A DNA stretch of 64,000 nucleotides from Ferdinandcohnia sp036962685. Its GTDB lineage: Bacteria > Bacillota > Bacilli > Bacillales > Bacillaceae_L. Below are positions 45,496-54,418 of the stretch, one piece after another. The position numbers were made by a program, and so were the translations under genes. The notes beneath the pieces were generated by a model. It was not told the DNA's origin. It was given only the letters and a program-made list of their open reading frames with translations, and did not search any database. Every line of letters starts with the position of its first letter. The stretch's first letter is position 1. Location of the stretch: assembly GCF_036962685.1 (NCBI RefSeq), contig NZ_JBALOP010000038.1, positions 49,987 to 113,986 of the forward strand, given 5' to 3'.

Positions 45496-45513
45496 TCAAA
45501 TGAGGTGAAAAAA

Positions 45514-46281
45514 GTGGCGTTCATACATGCATACCACACAGATGTTGGAATTAAGAAAAAAACAAACCAGGATGCCATGCTCGTCAAGACGGCGAAAACG
45601 CCGAATGGGTATGTCGGAATGTTCGTTGTTTGCGACGGAATGGGCGGGCTCGATCACGGGGAGTTGGCAAGTGCCACGGTCGTTCGCGGTCTCTCGGATT
45701 GGTTCGAACAAGAACTGCCAGACCTGTTGCATTCAAGTCAACAAGATGTTGACATCCGCGAAGCACTCGAAGCCTGCATCCTTTCGCAAAATGAAAAAAT
45801 CCTAGATTACGGGGACGAAACAAATACCCAAGTAGGAACAACGGTAACCGCACTTCTTATCATTCATTCTCGTTACTATATCGTACATATTGGCGACAGC
45901 CGGGCCTATCAAATTCAAAATCAAGTGACGAGGCTGACGAGGGATCAAACCTTGGTGGCACGTGAAGTGGAACGCGGAAACATTACACCTGAGCAAGCCT
46001 TGAAGGACCCTAGACGCAATGTGCTTTTACAATGTGTCGGTGCAACGAAGGAACTGGAAGTCGTCATCCTCACCGGTGAGGCAGAGCCAGGAACGGTGTT
46101 TTTACTTTGTACAGATGGTTTTTACCATAAAATCACAGACGCGGAGCTGCTCGAGGAACTCCGACCGAATCCATTTTTAAACGAAAAGCAGTTAAAATAC
46201 AAGGCGATTAAACTAATCGATGCCGTGAAGGAACGAAAAGAGGTTGATAATATTTCTATCGTTCTTGCGCATGTAGTGTGA
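45514..46281 (+). CDS. PP2C-family protein phosphatase
   Basis: This is a metal-dependent Ser/Thr phosphatase of the Stp/PrpC type, 255 residues, cytosolic. The motifs are all present: VGIKKKTNQDAM, VCDGMGGLDHGE (metal Asp), GTTVTALLI, HIGDSRAY, TRDQTLV and LLCTDGF. GTG 45514 is chosen, about 6 nt after GAGGTG; the earlier GTG (45505) is inside that Shine-Dalgarno. It lies between the FHA protein and the kinase, so it probably reverses phosphorylation of FHA-domain ligands in the secretion system. Confidence 0.93.
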   Translation: MAFIHAYHTDVGIKKKTNQDAMLVKTAKTPNGYVGMFVVCDGMGGLDHGELASATVVRGLSDWFEQELPDLLHSSQQDVDIREALEACILSQNEKILDYGDETNTQVGTTVTALLIIHSRYYIVHIGDSRAYQIQNQVTRLTRDQTLVAREVERGNITPEQALKDPRRNVLLQCVGATKELEVVILTGEAEPGTVFLLCTDGFYHKITDAELLEELRPNPFLNEKQLKYKAIKLIDAVKERKEVDNISIVLAHVV

Positions 46282-46330
46282 AGGGCTGATTTTATGGCTT
46301 TGAATATTGGAGTTTGAATATAGTTTTCCG

Positions 46331-46569
46331 CGTCTAGCTCCGGCACCATCGGCTCTCTGGTCTAAGCCAATTGCTTCGAAGGTCAAAGGCACCTTCTAGC
46401 AGGCTTTTCTTATGCTTGTCAGACTTGCACAGGACAAGGAAGGCATCGACAGCATAAACATCGCACGAAGAAATGCACGGCATTTTAGAGGAAGTGCTGA
46501 CATCGACGTTTGCCACAGGACGTGGCGGTAGTTAGTCGATGTTCCTCTATCAGGGCGCCTTGCGCTTTT
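46331..46569 (+). repeat. TCTAGCT-family repeat interrupted by a second element
   Basis: CGTCTAGCTCCGGCACCATCGG... starts the family sequence, which resumes at CAGGGCGCCTTGCGCTTTTC (46550-46569). Between them, about 46425-46548, lies a different sequence with TTTTAGAGGAAGTGCTGACATCGAC, GCCACAGGACGTGGC and TAGTCGATGTTCCTC split into short blocks. This looks like an insertion of another repeat. It ends about 7 nt before the kinase ribosome binding site. Confidence 0.72.
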
Positions 46570-46588
46570 CAATTTTGGAGGAATTACT

Positions 46589-48529
46589 TTGATTAAAATC
46601 GGAAGTTTTATAGATGATAGATACGAAATATTGAAGGAAATTGGGCGCGGTGGGATGAGTATTGTCTATTTGGCGATGGACAACCGGCTCAACAAGTCTC
46701 TCGTCGTCAAGGATATCCGTAAACGTGACAACAGCAACAACGAGCTTCTTATCAACAGCTTAGTTGTCGAGGCGAACATGCTGAAAAAACTGGACCACGG
46801 CGCGCTTCCAAAGATATACGACATTATCGAATCGGAGGGCGACATTTATGTCGTGATGGATTATGTCGAGGGTGAATCGCTCAAGCAAAAGCTGAAGCGG
46901 GAGAAAATAATTTCTGCAAAGCTTGTAATTAATTGGGCGAAGCAGCTTGCTGAGGTGCTCCATTATTTACATACGAGAAAGCCGCATCCGATTATTTACC
47001 GCGATATGAAGCCAGACAATATCATGCTCACTCCGGAAGGAAAAATCAAGCTGATTGACTTCGGGATTGCGCGCGAATTTAAGGATGAGAGTCTGACGGA
47101 TACGACAAATCTTGGAACGAAGACCTATGCTGCACCGGAGCAGTTATCTGGCAAACGCACCGATGCCCGAACCGATATTTATAGCTTGGGTTTGACGTTG
47201 TATCAATTGATCACCGGTAAAAGTCTTGCAGACCCACCGTATGAGGTAAGGCCAATTCGGCAGTGGGATCCAACTTTACCGGAAGGGCTCGAGCATATCA
47301 TTTTAAAATGTACACAGGCTGAGCCGGAAAATCGCTATCAAACCTGTGAGGAGCTTTTATACGATCTCGAAAATATCAATAAGCTCACTGCAGGCTACCG
47401 GAAAAAAATGTTCAAGAGACTCTACCTGTTTTTAATACCGGCCGTCTTATGCGTTGGTTTTTCAACGACGTCAGTGATGGGCTATCAAGGTATGAAAAAT
47501 GTGCAGTTCCAGGACTACATGGGGCTTGTCAATGAATCTAGCATTTCGTTAATCGAGGGAAATGATACCGAAGCAATAAAACTGCTAGAACAAGCAATCA
47601 AGGTTGACAAGGGGCGCGGATCTGCCTATAACAATCTGCTCGATGTGTATATTAATCGAAATGATGTTGATACTGGTCTATCAAAAATCGAGTCCTATGT
47701 GAATGACGAATACGGGAATATTCATAAAAACAGTGAGGTCCTTTTTAAACTAGGAATGACGTATTTCGACCTGAAACGTGATTATCCTGTAGCATTGAAA
47801 TATTTTAAGCAGGTGAATGAAAAAGAAATTCCAGACGCAGCTTACTATATTACGCTTGCGACAACATTGGGCGGGATGAATATTGACTATGAAGAGTTCT
47901 CTACGAATCTCATCGAGTTTGAGTCATTTAATGATACCCTCCCGAACAATGCAAAAAAGGTAGATAACTATAATTCGCTTGCCAACATTTACATTTCATA
48001 TAAAGGGCAAATCGCAGACGCCAATACGAAGGCTATTACCGTAGTTCAAAAGGCACAAGATGTTCTTGAGTTGGCCCCTGATGAGCAGCTGCAGCTAAAA
48101 TACGAAATTGAGTTTGAGCGAAAGCTCGCCCAGGCTTTTTATAGTAGAGGTGTTAATAATTCAGAGGATCAGGTTGCTGCTCGTGACGATTTCGAGCAGG
48201 CGAATGAGCACTACAACTCGCTTCTCGAATTGAATGTGCCAAATATGGAAGAGGTTATGGTCAATATCGGCATTATTTATCAGGAGATGGGGGAGCATTC
48301 CCAGGCGGTCGAGCAATTTGAAAGGATCATTAAAGACAATCCGAAAAGCCTAAAAGCGTATGTGAGGCTTGGTAATCTGTTGCTTGATATTGAGCAAGGA
48401 AAGCAGGAGGACCAGCGCAACTACAGCAAGGCGAAGGAAGTCTTTGAAAAGGCAGGGCAGCTCGATAATGCCCAGGCCAACGAAGCCTATAAAAAGCTTG
48501 CTAGACGTATGGCGAATTTAAATATCTAG
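46589..48529 (+). CDS. Transmembrane Ser/Thr protein kinase with extracytoplasmic TPR repeats
   Basis: The 646-residue protein has a Hanks-type kinase (about residues 12-265): glycine loop IGRGGMSIVY, ATP Lys41 (VVKDI), catalytic loop YRDMKPDN (Asp139, with Tyr replacing His of HRD), DFG (157-159), and a Thr-rich activation loop (DTTNLGTKTY). A single transmembrane helix (278-297) is followed by about 340 extracytoplasmic residues of tetratricopeptide-like repeats (EQAIKVDKGRGSAYNNLL; AVEQFERIIKDNPKSLKAYV). TTG 46589 follows GGAGG by about 8 nt. The plan of cytosolic kinase fold, one helix and helical outside domain is that of EssB/YukC, whose kinase fold is dead; here it appears active. It may be a kinase-type EssB counterpart. 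Confidence 0.92.
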   Translation: MIKIGSFIDDRYEILKEIGRGGMSIVYLAMDNRLNKSLVVKDIRKRDNSNNELLINSLVVEANMLKKLDHGALPKIYDIIESEGDIYVVMDYVEGESLKQKLKREKIISAKLVINWAKQLAEVLHYLHTRKPHPIIYRDMKPDNIMLTPEGKIKLIDFGIAREFKDESLTDTTNLGTKTYAAPEQLSGKRTDARTDIYSLGLTLYQLITGKSLADPPYEVRPIRQWDPTLPEGLEHIILKCTQAEPENRYQTCEELLYDLENINKLTAGYRKKMFKRLYLFLIPAVLCVGFSTTSVMGYQGMKNVQFQDYMGLVNESSISLIEGNDTEAIKLLEQAIKVDKGRGSAYNNLLDVYINRNDVDTGLSKIESYVNDEYGNIHKNSEVLFKLGMTYFDLKRDYPVALKYFKQVNEKEIPDAAYYITLATTLGGMNIDYEEFSTNLIEFESFNDTLPNNAKKVDNYNSLANIYISYKGQIADANTKAITVVQKAQDVLELAPDEQLQLKYEIEFERKLAQAFYSRGVNNSEDQVAARDDFEQANEHYNSLLELNVPNMEEVMVNIGIIYQEMGEHSQAVEQFERIIKDNPKSLKAYVRLGNLLLDIEQGKQEDQRNYSKAKEVFEKAGQLDNAQANEAYKKLARRMANLNI

Positions 48530-48576
48530 TGGGACGGAGGCGTGCTTGGCGCATTTCTTGGAAGGGGGACTCTCAA

Positions 48577-49200
48577 TTGGAGTATCAAATTATGTTTTAT
48601 GGAGGATTAGCGGGCGCGCTGATCACGCTTATAATCTCGATTATCGTTTATATGAAACTACAAATCTCTCAAGTGTTTGCGGACCTTACGGGAAATCGAT
48701 TTAAGAGAAAGAAGAACGATCGCATTTCTCTCGAGGCACAAGAAACAAAACGAACAACGAGTGAAATAAAACTTCGGAAAAAGGAGGTTCCAGTTGCGGT
48801 ATCCATAGAGGATACAGCCCTTATGAGCGAGGAACTTGAGGCTGCCTCAATGTTTGAAGCAAAAGGAAAGGTCGAAGAACCGACTGTTCTCTTGGTGGAA
48901 GGCGATTCCCCAGAGGAGACCACCCTGCTTCAGGATGGAGTGGAGGAAACCTCACTTTTACAAGACGAGCTTGAGGAGACGACACTCCTGGCAAACGAAC
49001 TTGAGGAAACATCTCTTCTCCAGGATGAAGATGAAACAACATTGCTTGTAGAGGAAGACGAAACCTCTATCCTTCTTGAAAGTGATGGAGAAACCTCGAT
49101 TCTAACCGAGGTCGAAGAAGATTTCGACTTCGAAATCGAGGTGGATGTCATGATTGTCCACACAAATAAAGTAATTGAACAAAGGAGCGTAGTAAAGTGA
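48577..49200 (+). CDS. Single-pass membrane protein with an acidic TT/TS-LL motif ladder
   Basis: The 207-residue protein has one N-terminal transmembrane helix (about residues 5-27) and a basic segment. An acidic region follows with seven near-repeats: EETTLLQDG, EETSLLQDE, EETTLLANE, EETSLLQDE, DETTLLVEE, DETSILLES and GETSILTE (about 125-183). Thr followed by Leu/Ile at +3 or in the same position suits FHA recognition, and E-T-T resembles the GarA/OdhI phospho-acceptor. It is therefore a likely multisite substrate of the kinase immediately upstream and a ligand for the FHA domains of EssC and the DUF6382-like protein. TTG 48577 follows AAGGGGG by 8 nt. No known family was recognised. Confidence 0.78.
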   Translation: MEYQIMFYGGLAGALITLIISIIVYMKLQISQVFADLTGNRFKRKKNDRISLEAQETKRTTSEIKLRKKEVPVAVSIEDTALMSEELEAASMFEAKGKVEEPTVLLVEGDSPEETTLLQDGVEETSLLQDELEETTLLANELEETSLLQDEDETTLLVEEDETSILLESDGETSILTEVEEDFDFEIEVDVMIVHTNKVIEQRSVVK

Positions 49201-52200
49201 TAGGAATGATTTCAAGGAGCTATCGGAAAAACAAATCCATATTCTTGATACCAGTTGCGTTCATTTTAGTTCTGTCAGTTGTCTTGTATAGCGGGAATGT
49301 TTTTTCCGAAGGCGACATTAAACGAACAATTACATTTGAAGGCGACGAATGGGACATCTCAGGAGAGTTCGACCGGACATGGTACGCCAATGAAGACAGT
49401 TTCACATTTACCGTGAATTTAACTGAGGACTATGAGAATTTCCTTAAGTCCATAGAACCTCCTGAAGAAGATCCAGCACCACAGCCGGACCCAGGTGAAG
49501 GGGAACCGGGAACACCACCAGAGGAACCTATTGAAGGAAATTCAGAAAAAAGTGAGCAGAATGTCTCGGGTGAACAAGGCACAGCTGAAGGTGAAAATCC
49601 TGCACCACAAACAGTCGAGGATAATATCCCACCAAAAGTAGTCGAAAAACCATTTTCGGTCGCTGTGGAAGGCGGCTTAGCGGTCATCAAGGAAAAAAAT
49701 ACAGCAGATGGATTTAACGGTGTATATGAGGTTGTCGTTACGCTAAATGCTGACTTAGACGATAAGGAAATACCAGTTTCTCTTGATTTTGCAGGGAATA
49801 CATGGAATATTCCAAATGAAACTTTAGGCTCCTTCCAGATTCAAAGAGATACAACAGCACCAGGAATTACCCTTTCAGGTGTAGAAGAGAACGCCTTGAT
49901 TGTTAATGAAAATGCATCCCTTTCCATCGAAATTGCGGATGAAAACTATGATCCAAATCAGGTTACATTGACAGTCAAACAGGACGATAAAAGTTTTGTC
50001 ATTGAAGACAAACCAGATTGGAGCGATGGGAAAGAAACACTGAACTTTACCCAGGCTGGTGACTATGTCGTTACAGTAACAGCGACAGATAAAGCGGGAA
50101 ATGTATCTGATACTGCCGTAAGGAATTTTTCGATTTATAAAAAAGCAGCAGATATTCATTTTAAACCGAAGCGAGATAATTCATTTTACAACAGCAATGT
50201 TGAAATTGAAGTCATCAATGATATTAGAATGAATGAGTTCGTAGCAACAATTGAAAAGGATGGGGTAGAGTATACTGGTGACCCTAAGTACAAAAAAGGT
50301 TGGAAAACAGCTTCCTTAGAGCTATCTGATCCAGGCTCCTACACCATTAAGGTTACTTTTAAAGACCGTAAACAATCAGAACCATATGTAATGGGGCCAT
50401 ATTCATTTACGATTGATAAGACTAAGCCTGTTGTGTCTGTGTCTGATGTAGTAAATGGCAGCATTTATAAAGGGCCACAGAAATTCACATTGAATGTTTC
50501 AGATGACAATGAAGATCAAGATAAAACAGTCTTAACCGTGAAACAAAATGGCCAAAAATATCGCGAAATCAAAGGGAAAGATGCATATAAGACACAAGAC
50601 ATCACTGAGGACGGCCGCTATGAAATTGATGTAAAAGCAGTTGACTTGGCATTAAATGAAGATGATTTTAAACCGATCACCTTTACAATTGACCAACAAG
50701 CGCCAGTTCTTAACATCTCTAATGTTTCGGATAAAGGGTTTTATAATACAGATCAAGAGGTAGTCATGACAGTAGTTGATGAACTAAATCTTGACGAAAA
50801 CCAAACAAAAGCAGTCATTGAAAAGGTTGGCGACACTGAATTCAGTGCAAATGTAGAGTTCAAGAAAAAGTCAGAAACGACTGCCGAAGCGAGTTATAAA
50901 TTTGCCAATGACGGCGAATATATCATTACATTCAATTCAACCGATAAAGCAGGAAATGCTGCACAAGAGAAAAAGGTTGGTTTTACAATCGATAAAATAC
51001 AGCCTACTATCGAGATCAATAATGTGGAAAACCACGAGAGATACAATGAAGACCAACCTGCGACCATCACTATCAGTGATATAAATCTTGCTGAGGCCAT
51101 TGTTCAGGTTACACATAACGGAAATCCATATGAAATTGCTCCACTCACAAAAGATGGGCAAAAAGCAACAACTGAGCATGTATTTAATGAAGATGGGGTT
51201 TACAAAATAGAGGTTGAAGCGAAGGATAAGTCAGGGAATTCAAACTCTCAGACACTTCGTTTTACAATCGATAAAACAGGTCCGGAAATTCAATATTCCA
51301 TCAAAAACGGGACCTATTTTAAGGATCCGAACGTTGATTTAACAGTTTCCGTAATGGATTACACACCTTTCCTTCCAGAAATTACGGTTATTCGTGAGTA
51401 CGGAGGAAAAACAGAAGAAATTGAAACAGGAGACTGGATGGAGGAAGTCATTTGGCTGATTTCACAGCAAATGACAATCTCCCTTCAGGATGAAGGTGTA
51501 TATTCAGTCACTGTTACCGCGAGAGACTTTTTCGGGGTTGAAAGCACAAAGGAACTTACATTTACCATTGACCATACGCCACCTGAAATTAACTTCAGTG
51601 GAATTGCCGACGGAGACTTTGTCAAAGGGGACAATGAGCTCATTGTCAATGTCAATGACCTTCATTTTGATTCAACAAAAAATGAAGTGCTTGTAAATGG
51701 TAAAAAGGTAGAGAATGCAGTTTGGGAAGAAACTGAAACAGGTTTTCAATTCAAACAAAGCTTCCCTAATGATGGCAATTATGAAGTAACTGTTCGTTCC
51801 GAAGACTTCGCGGGGAATAAGTCAGTTGAGAAAATCCATACTTTTACGGTTGATACTGTTAAACCAGTAATTACTGTTGAGAAAGTTAAAAATGGAACCT
51901 ATTACAGCACTAAACAATCAGCTACCATTAAGGTAAACGAGCTGAATTTTTCAAACAATAATGTCAATATTGAAGTAACACGAAACAATCAGCCTTATTC
52001 TTTTAATGAATGGAAAAACCAAGACGTTGTTTCAAGCCTAGAAATTCCATTTAATGAGGACGGCGACTATGTAATTAAGGTATCAGCAACAGATGCTGCA
52101 GGAAACCCTGCAGATAGACAAGAGGTTGCATTCACAGTCGATGAAACTTTCCCTGCCCTCAATATTTCTGATGTTGAGCACATGACTAATTACAATGTGA

Positions 52201-54140
52201 GTAAGGCTGTAACATTTGATGTCACCGATACGAATATTGGTCAAATCTCGTTGTACGTGACGAAAAATGGCCAGGCATATAATGCGGGTACGTTAACAAA
52301 ATCAGGTTCAAAGGCAAGCCTTACACATAATTTCACGGAAGAAGGCAGCTACGTCCTATACTTCAGTGCAACAGACAAGTCAGGCAACAAAACAACGCAT
52401 GATGAAATTGCGTTCATCATCGACAAAACCAATCCAGTTGTAAAAATTGATGGTGTCGACCACCAGTCCTTTAACCCAACTGGCAAGCGAGTAACTGTTT
52501 CTGTTGATGAATTGAATTTTGGTACGAATTATGTCGTGCTTTCTGTAACAAAGGATGGCAAGGTATTTAACATCGGAACATGGCAAAACAACAACAAGCT
52601 TTCAAGCTTAGGCTACAATTTCAATGATGATGGATTGTACACGATTGCCATTAGCGCAGAGGATAAGGCTGGTAACGGTCCAATCGCAGCAAACAAGACA
52701 TTCACAATCGATACTACAAAGCCGACAATCGAAATTACTGGTGTTGAAAATGCGGCCCATTATAATGTCGATAAGCCAGTTAGTGTAGCGATTCGTGATG
52801 TGAACCTTGATGTGAACCGCATCACAGTGACACGAAATGGCAGAGGCTATAATGCCGGTGGATTTGCGGTAGCGAATCAAACAGCACGACTCAGCCATAA
52901 TTTTAGCCAGGAAGGTGACTATGTCATTAACGTCGAAGCGATTGACAAAGCGGGCAACCAGTTTAGCAACCAGATTGCTTTTACAATCGATAAAACAGCC
53001 CCGGTCATCACACCGAAATTTAAAGGTCAAAGTCGAGTCATTAAGGATGGCGAATATATTAATGAAGTATTCACACCTGAATTTGCACTTGACCAAGCAA
53101 ATGACACAATCGTTTCAGTAACAATGAATGGTTCAAATGTGACTGGCCGAGTTCCAACGGCTTCACTGGAAATGACGTACAAATTTAGTGTGCTTGCAAG
53201 AGATAAGGCAGGTAACGAATCAACTATTGATATCAGTTTTATTCTTGACACTACAAAGCCGGCTTTAAATATCTCAGGAATCTTAGATGGGTTCTTCAAT
53301 CAAAATCAATCGCCAAATGTCACTTATTCGGACCGATACCTTGATACTAGTCGTTCAAAAGTAACATTAAATGGTCGTCCATATGTGAATGGAATGGTAT
53401 TAAGTGACGAGGGAGATTACACATTAAAGGCTGAAATTTATGACCTGGCAAACAATGTATCAACGCGGACCATCGTGTTTACGATTGATAAAACATCACC
53501 CGTCATCCGATTTAAAGAACCGATTTCTAATAAGTACTTTAATGAAACTTTAATTCCTGAGCTTTTGATTGAAGACTTAAATGCGTACGACATTATCTCC
53601 CTTACCTTAAATGGTCAGCCTTATAACTTAGGTGACCCAATCGAGGATGAAGGAAAGCACGTGCTCTTCTTCGAGGTAAAGGATAAAGCAGGTAATATCC
53701 AGCAGCTAAGCGTAGAGTTTATTATTGATAAAACAGCTCCGAAAGTTAATTTCGATGGTGTAAAGCAAAATGAAACATATCGTGATCCAGTGACCTTCTC
53801 AATTAGCCTTGATAATCCAAGTGATACACTTAAGACTGTGATGATCAATGGAGAGCTTTTCAACGGTGATGTAAAAGAAGTGAACGGTACGAAAGTTGTT
53901 ACTGTTACACTTTCTGATATCAACCAATACAAGGTTGAAGTATTAGCCTTTGATGAAGCGGAGAACGAGAAAAAGGAAGTCATTGAATTCGAAATCGTAG
54001 AAAAAAGTGTACTTGTTAAGTTTTATGAAAATAAAACGTTATTTGCGGGTACAATGGTTGGGCTTGTCGGTACTGCGGCAGCAGGTGCAGTTGCGATACG
54101 AAGAGTCATCATCCGCAGAAGAGACGCAAAGGATATGTAA
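49197..54140 (+). CDS. Giant Ig-like-repeat surface protein of the type VII locus
   Basis: The 1,647-residue protein overlaps the preceding gene by 4 nt (GTGA), with AAAGGAG upstream. It has an N-terminal membrane helix (about residues 13-35), a Pro/Glu-rich linker (about 85-150), and about 15 Ig-like modules of 90-100 residues. These have the pattern FTIDKT.P.I.I..V.NG..YN, then D.N......VT.NG, then G.Y.I...A.DKAGN. A C-terminal helix (about 1613-1635) and a basic cytosolic tail (RRVIIRRRDAKDM) follow. Both termini are probably inside with a very large loop outside, an arrangement like EsaA/YueB, the large surface component of canonical systems, although sequence similarity is not apparent. 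No LPXTG motif is present. Confidence 0.85.
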   Translation: MIGMISRSYRKNKSIFLIPVAFILVLSVVLYSGNVFSEGDIKRTITFEGDEWDISGEFDRTWYANEDSFTFTVNLTEDYENFLKSIEPPEEDPAPQPDPGEGEPGTPPEEPIEGNSEKSEQNVSGEQGTAEGENPAPQTVEDNIPPKVVEKPFSVAVEGGLAVIKEKNTADGFNGVYEVVVTLNADLDDKEIPVSLDFAGNTWNIPNETLGSFQIQRDTTAPGITLSGVEENALIVNENASLSIEIADENYDPNQVTLTVKQDDKSFVIEDKPDWSDGKETLNFTQAGDYVVTVTATDKAGNVSDTAVRNFSIYKKAADIHFKPKRDNSFYNSNVEIEVINDIRMNEFVATIEKDGVEYTGDPKYKKGWKTASLELSDPGSYTIKVTFKDRKQSEPYVMGPYSFTIDKTKPVVSVSDVVNGSIYKGPQKFTLNVSDDNEDQDKTVLTVKQNGQKYREIKGKDAYKTQDITEDGRYEIDVKAVDLALNEDDFKPITFTIDQQAPVLNISNVSDKGFYNTDQEVVMTVVDELNLDENQTKAVIEKVGDTEFSANVEFKKKSETTAEASYKFANDGEYIITFNSTDKAGNAAQEKKVGFTIDKIQPTIEINNVENHERYNEDQPATITISDINLAEAIVQVTHNGNPYEIAPLTKDGQKATTEHVFNEDGVYKIEVEAKDKSGNSNSQTLRFTIDKTGPEIQYSIKNGTYFKDPNVDLTVSVMDYTPFLPEITVIREYGGKTEEIETGDWMEEVIWLISQQMTISLQDEGVYSVTVTARDFFGVESTKELTFTIDHTPPEINFSGIADGDFVKGDNELIVNVNDLHFDSTKNEVLVNGKKVENAVWEETETGFQFKQSFPNDGNYEVTVRSEDFAGNKSVEKIHTFTVDTVKPVITVEKVKNGTYYSTKQSATIKVNELNFSNNNVNIEVTRNNQPYSFNEWKNQDVVSSLEIPFNEDGDYVIKVSATDAAGNPADRQEVAFTVDETFPALNISDVEHMTNYNVSKAVTFDVTDTNIGQISLYVTKNGQAYNAGTLTKSGSKASLTHNFTEEGSYVLYFSATDKSGNKTTHDEIAFIIDKTNPVVKIDGVDHQSFNPTGKRVTVSVDELNFGTNYVVLSVTKDGKVFNIGTWQNNNKLSSLGYNFNDDGLYTIAISAEDKAGNGPIAANKTFTIDTTKPTIEITGVENAAHYNVDKPVSVAIRDVNLDVNRITVTRNGRGYNAGGFAVANQTARLSHNFSQEGDYVINVEAIDKAGNQFSNQIAFTIDKTAPVITPKFKGQSRVIKDGEYINEVFTPEFALDQANDTIVSVTMNGSNVTGRVPTASLEMTYKFSVLARDKAGNESTIDISFILDTTKPALNISGILDGFFNQNQSPNVTYSDRYLDTSRSKVTLNGRPYVNGMVLSDEGDYTLKAEIYDLANNVSTRTIVFTIDKTSPVIRFKEPISNKYFNETLIPELLIEDLNAYDIISLTLNGQPYNLGDPIEDEGKHVLFFEVKDKAGNIQQLSVEFIIDKTAPKVNFDGVKQNETYRDPVTFSISLDNPSDTLKTVMINGELFNGDVKEVNGTKVVTVTLSDINQYKVEVLAFDEAENEKKEVIEFEIVEKSVLVKFYENKTLFAGTMVGLVGTAAAGAVAIRRVIIRRRDAKDM

Positions 54141-54147
54141 CTTTGGA

Positions 54148-54215
54148 GCAAGATTATAGACTAAGAACGCCACGTACTGTGGCAAGGTTTTTATGACCCG
54201 CATTGTGTGGGCCTC
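54148..54215 (+). repeat. CGCCAC/CCCAC hairpin element after the type VII locus
   Basis: AGACTAAGAACGCCAC-GTACT-GTGGC and GACCCGCATTGTGTGGGCC are the core blocks of the element seen at 15045, 43888, 57015 and 59461. It leads directly into the terminator below. Confidence 0.72.
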
Positions 54216-54248
54216 AGGCATTCGCTGTTTAGCGGATGCCTGTTTTTC
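54216..54248 (+). terminator. Terminator at the end of the type VII locus
   Basis: AGGCATTCGCT (54216-54226) pairs with AGCGGATGCCT (54231-54241), one mismatch, followed by GTTTTTC. Confidence 0.85.
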
Positions 54249-54418
54249 ACTTTCATACTCCTTTTTGTAATAATTATTCATCACTCGTTACAAACTAATC
54301 TCGTAGGTGTATGTTTTGTTGCTTTACCACGTTATTATGCTGGCGTTTACTTGCTTTTGAAGCCATGATATACTTCCAGAGGCTTTAAACGTGCCATGAT
54401 TGTATCGGAGGTATTTTC

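Noticed and set aside
34012..54140. Type VII locus as a prophage or integrative element
   Set aside because: No integrase, terminase, relaxase, tRNA border or direct repeats were seen.
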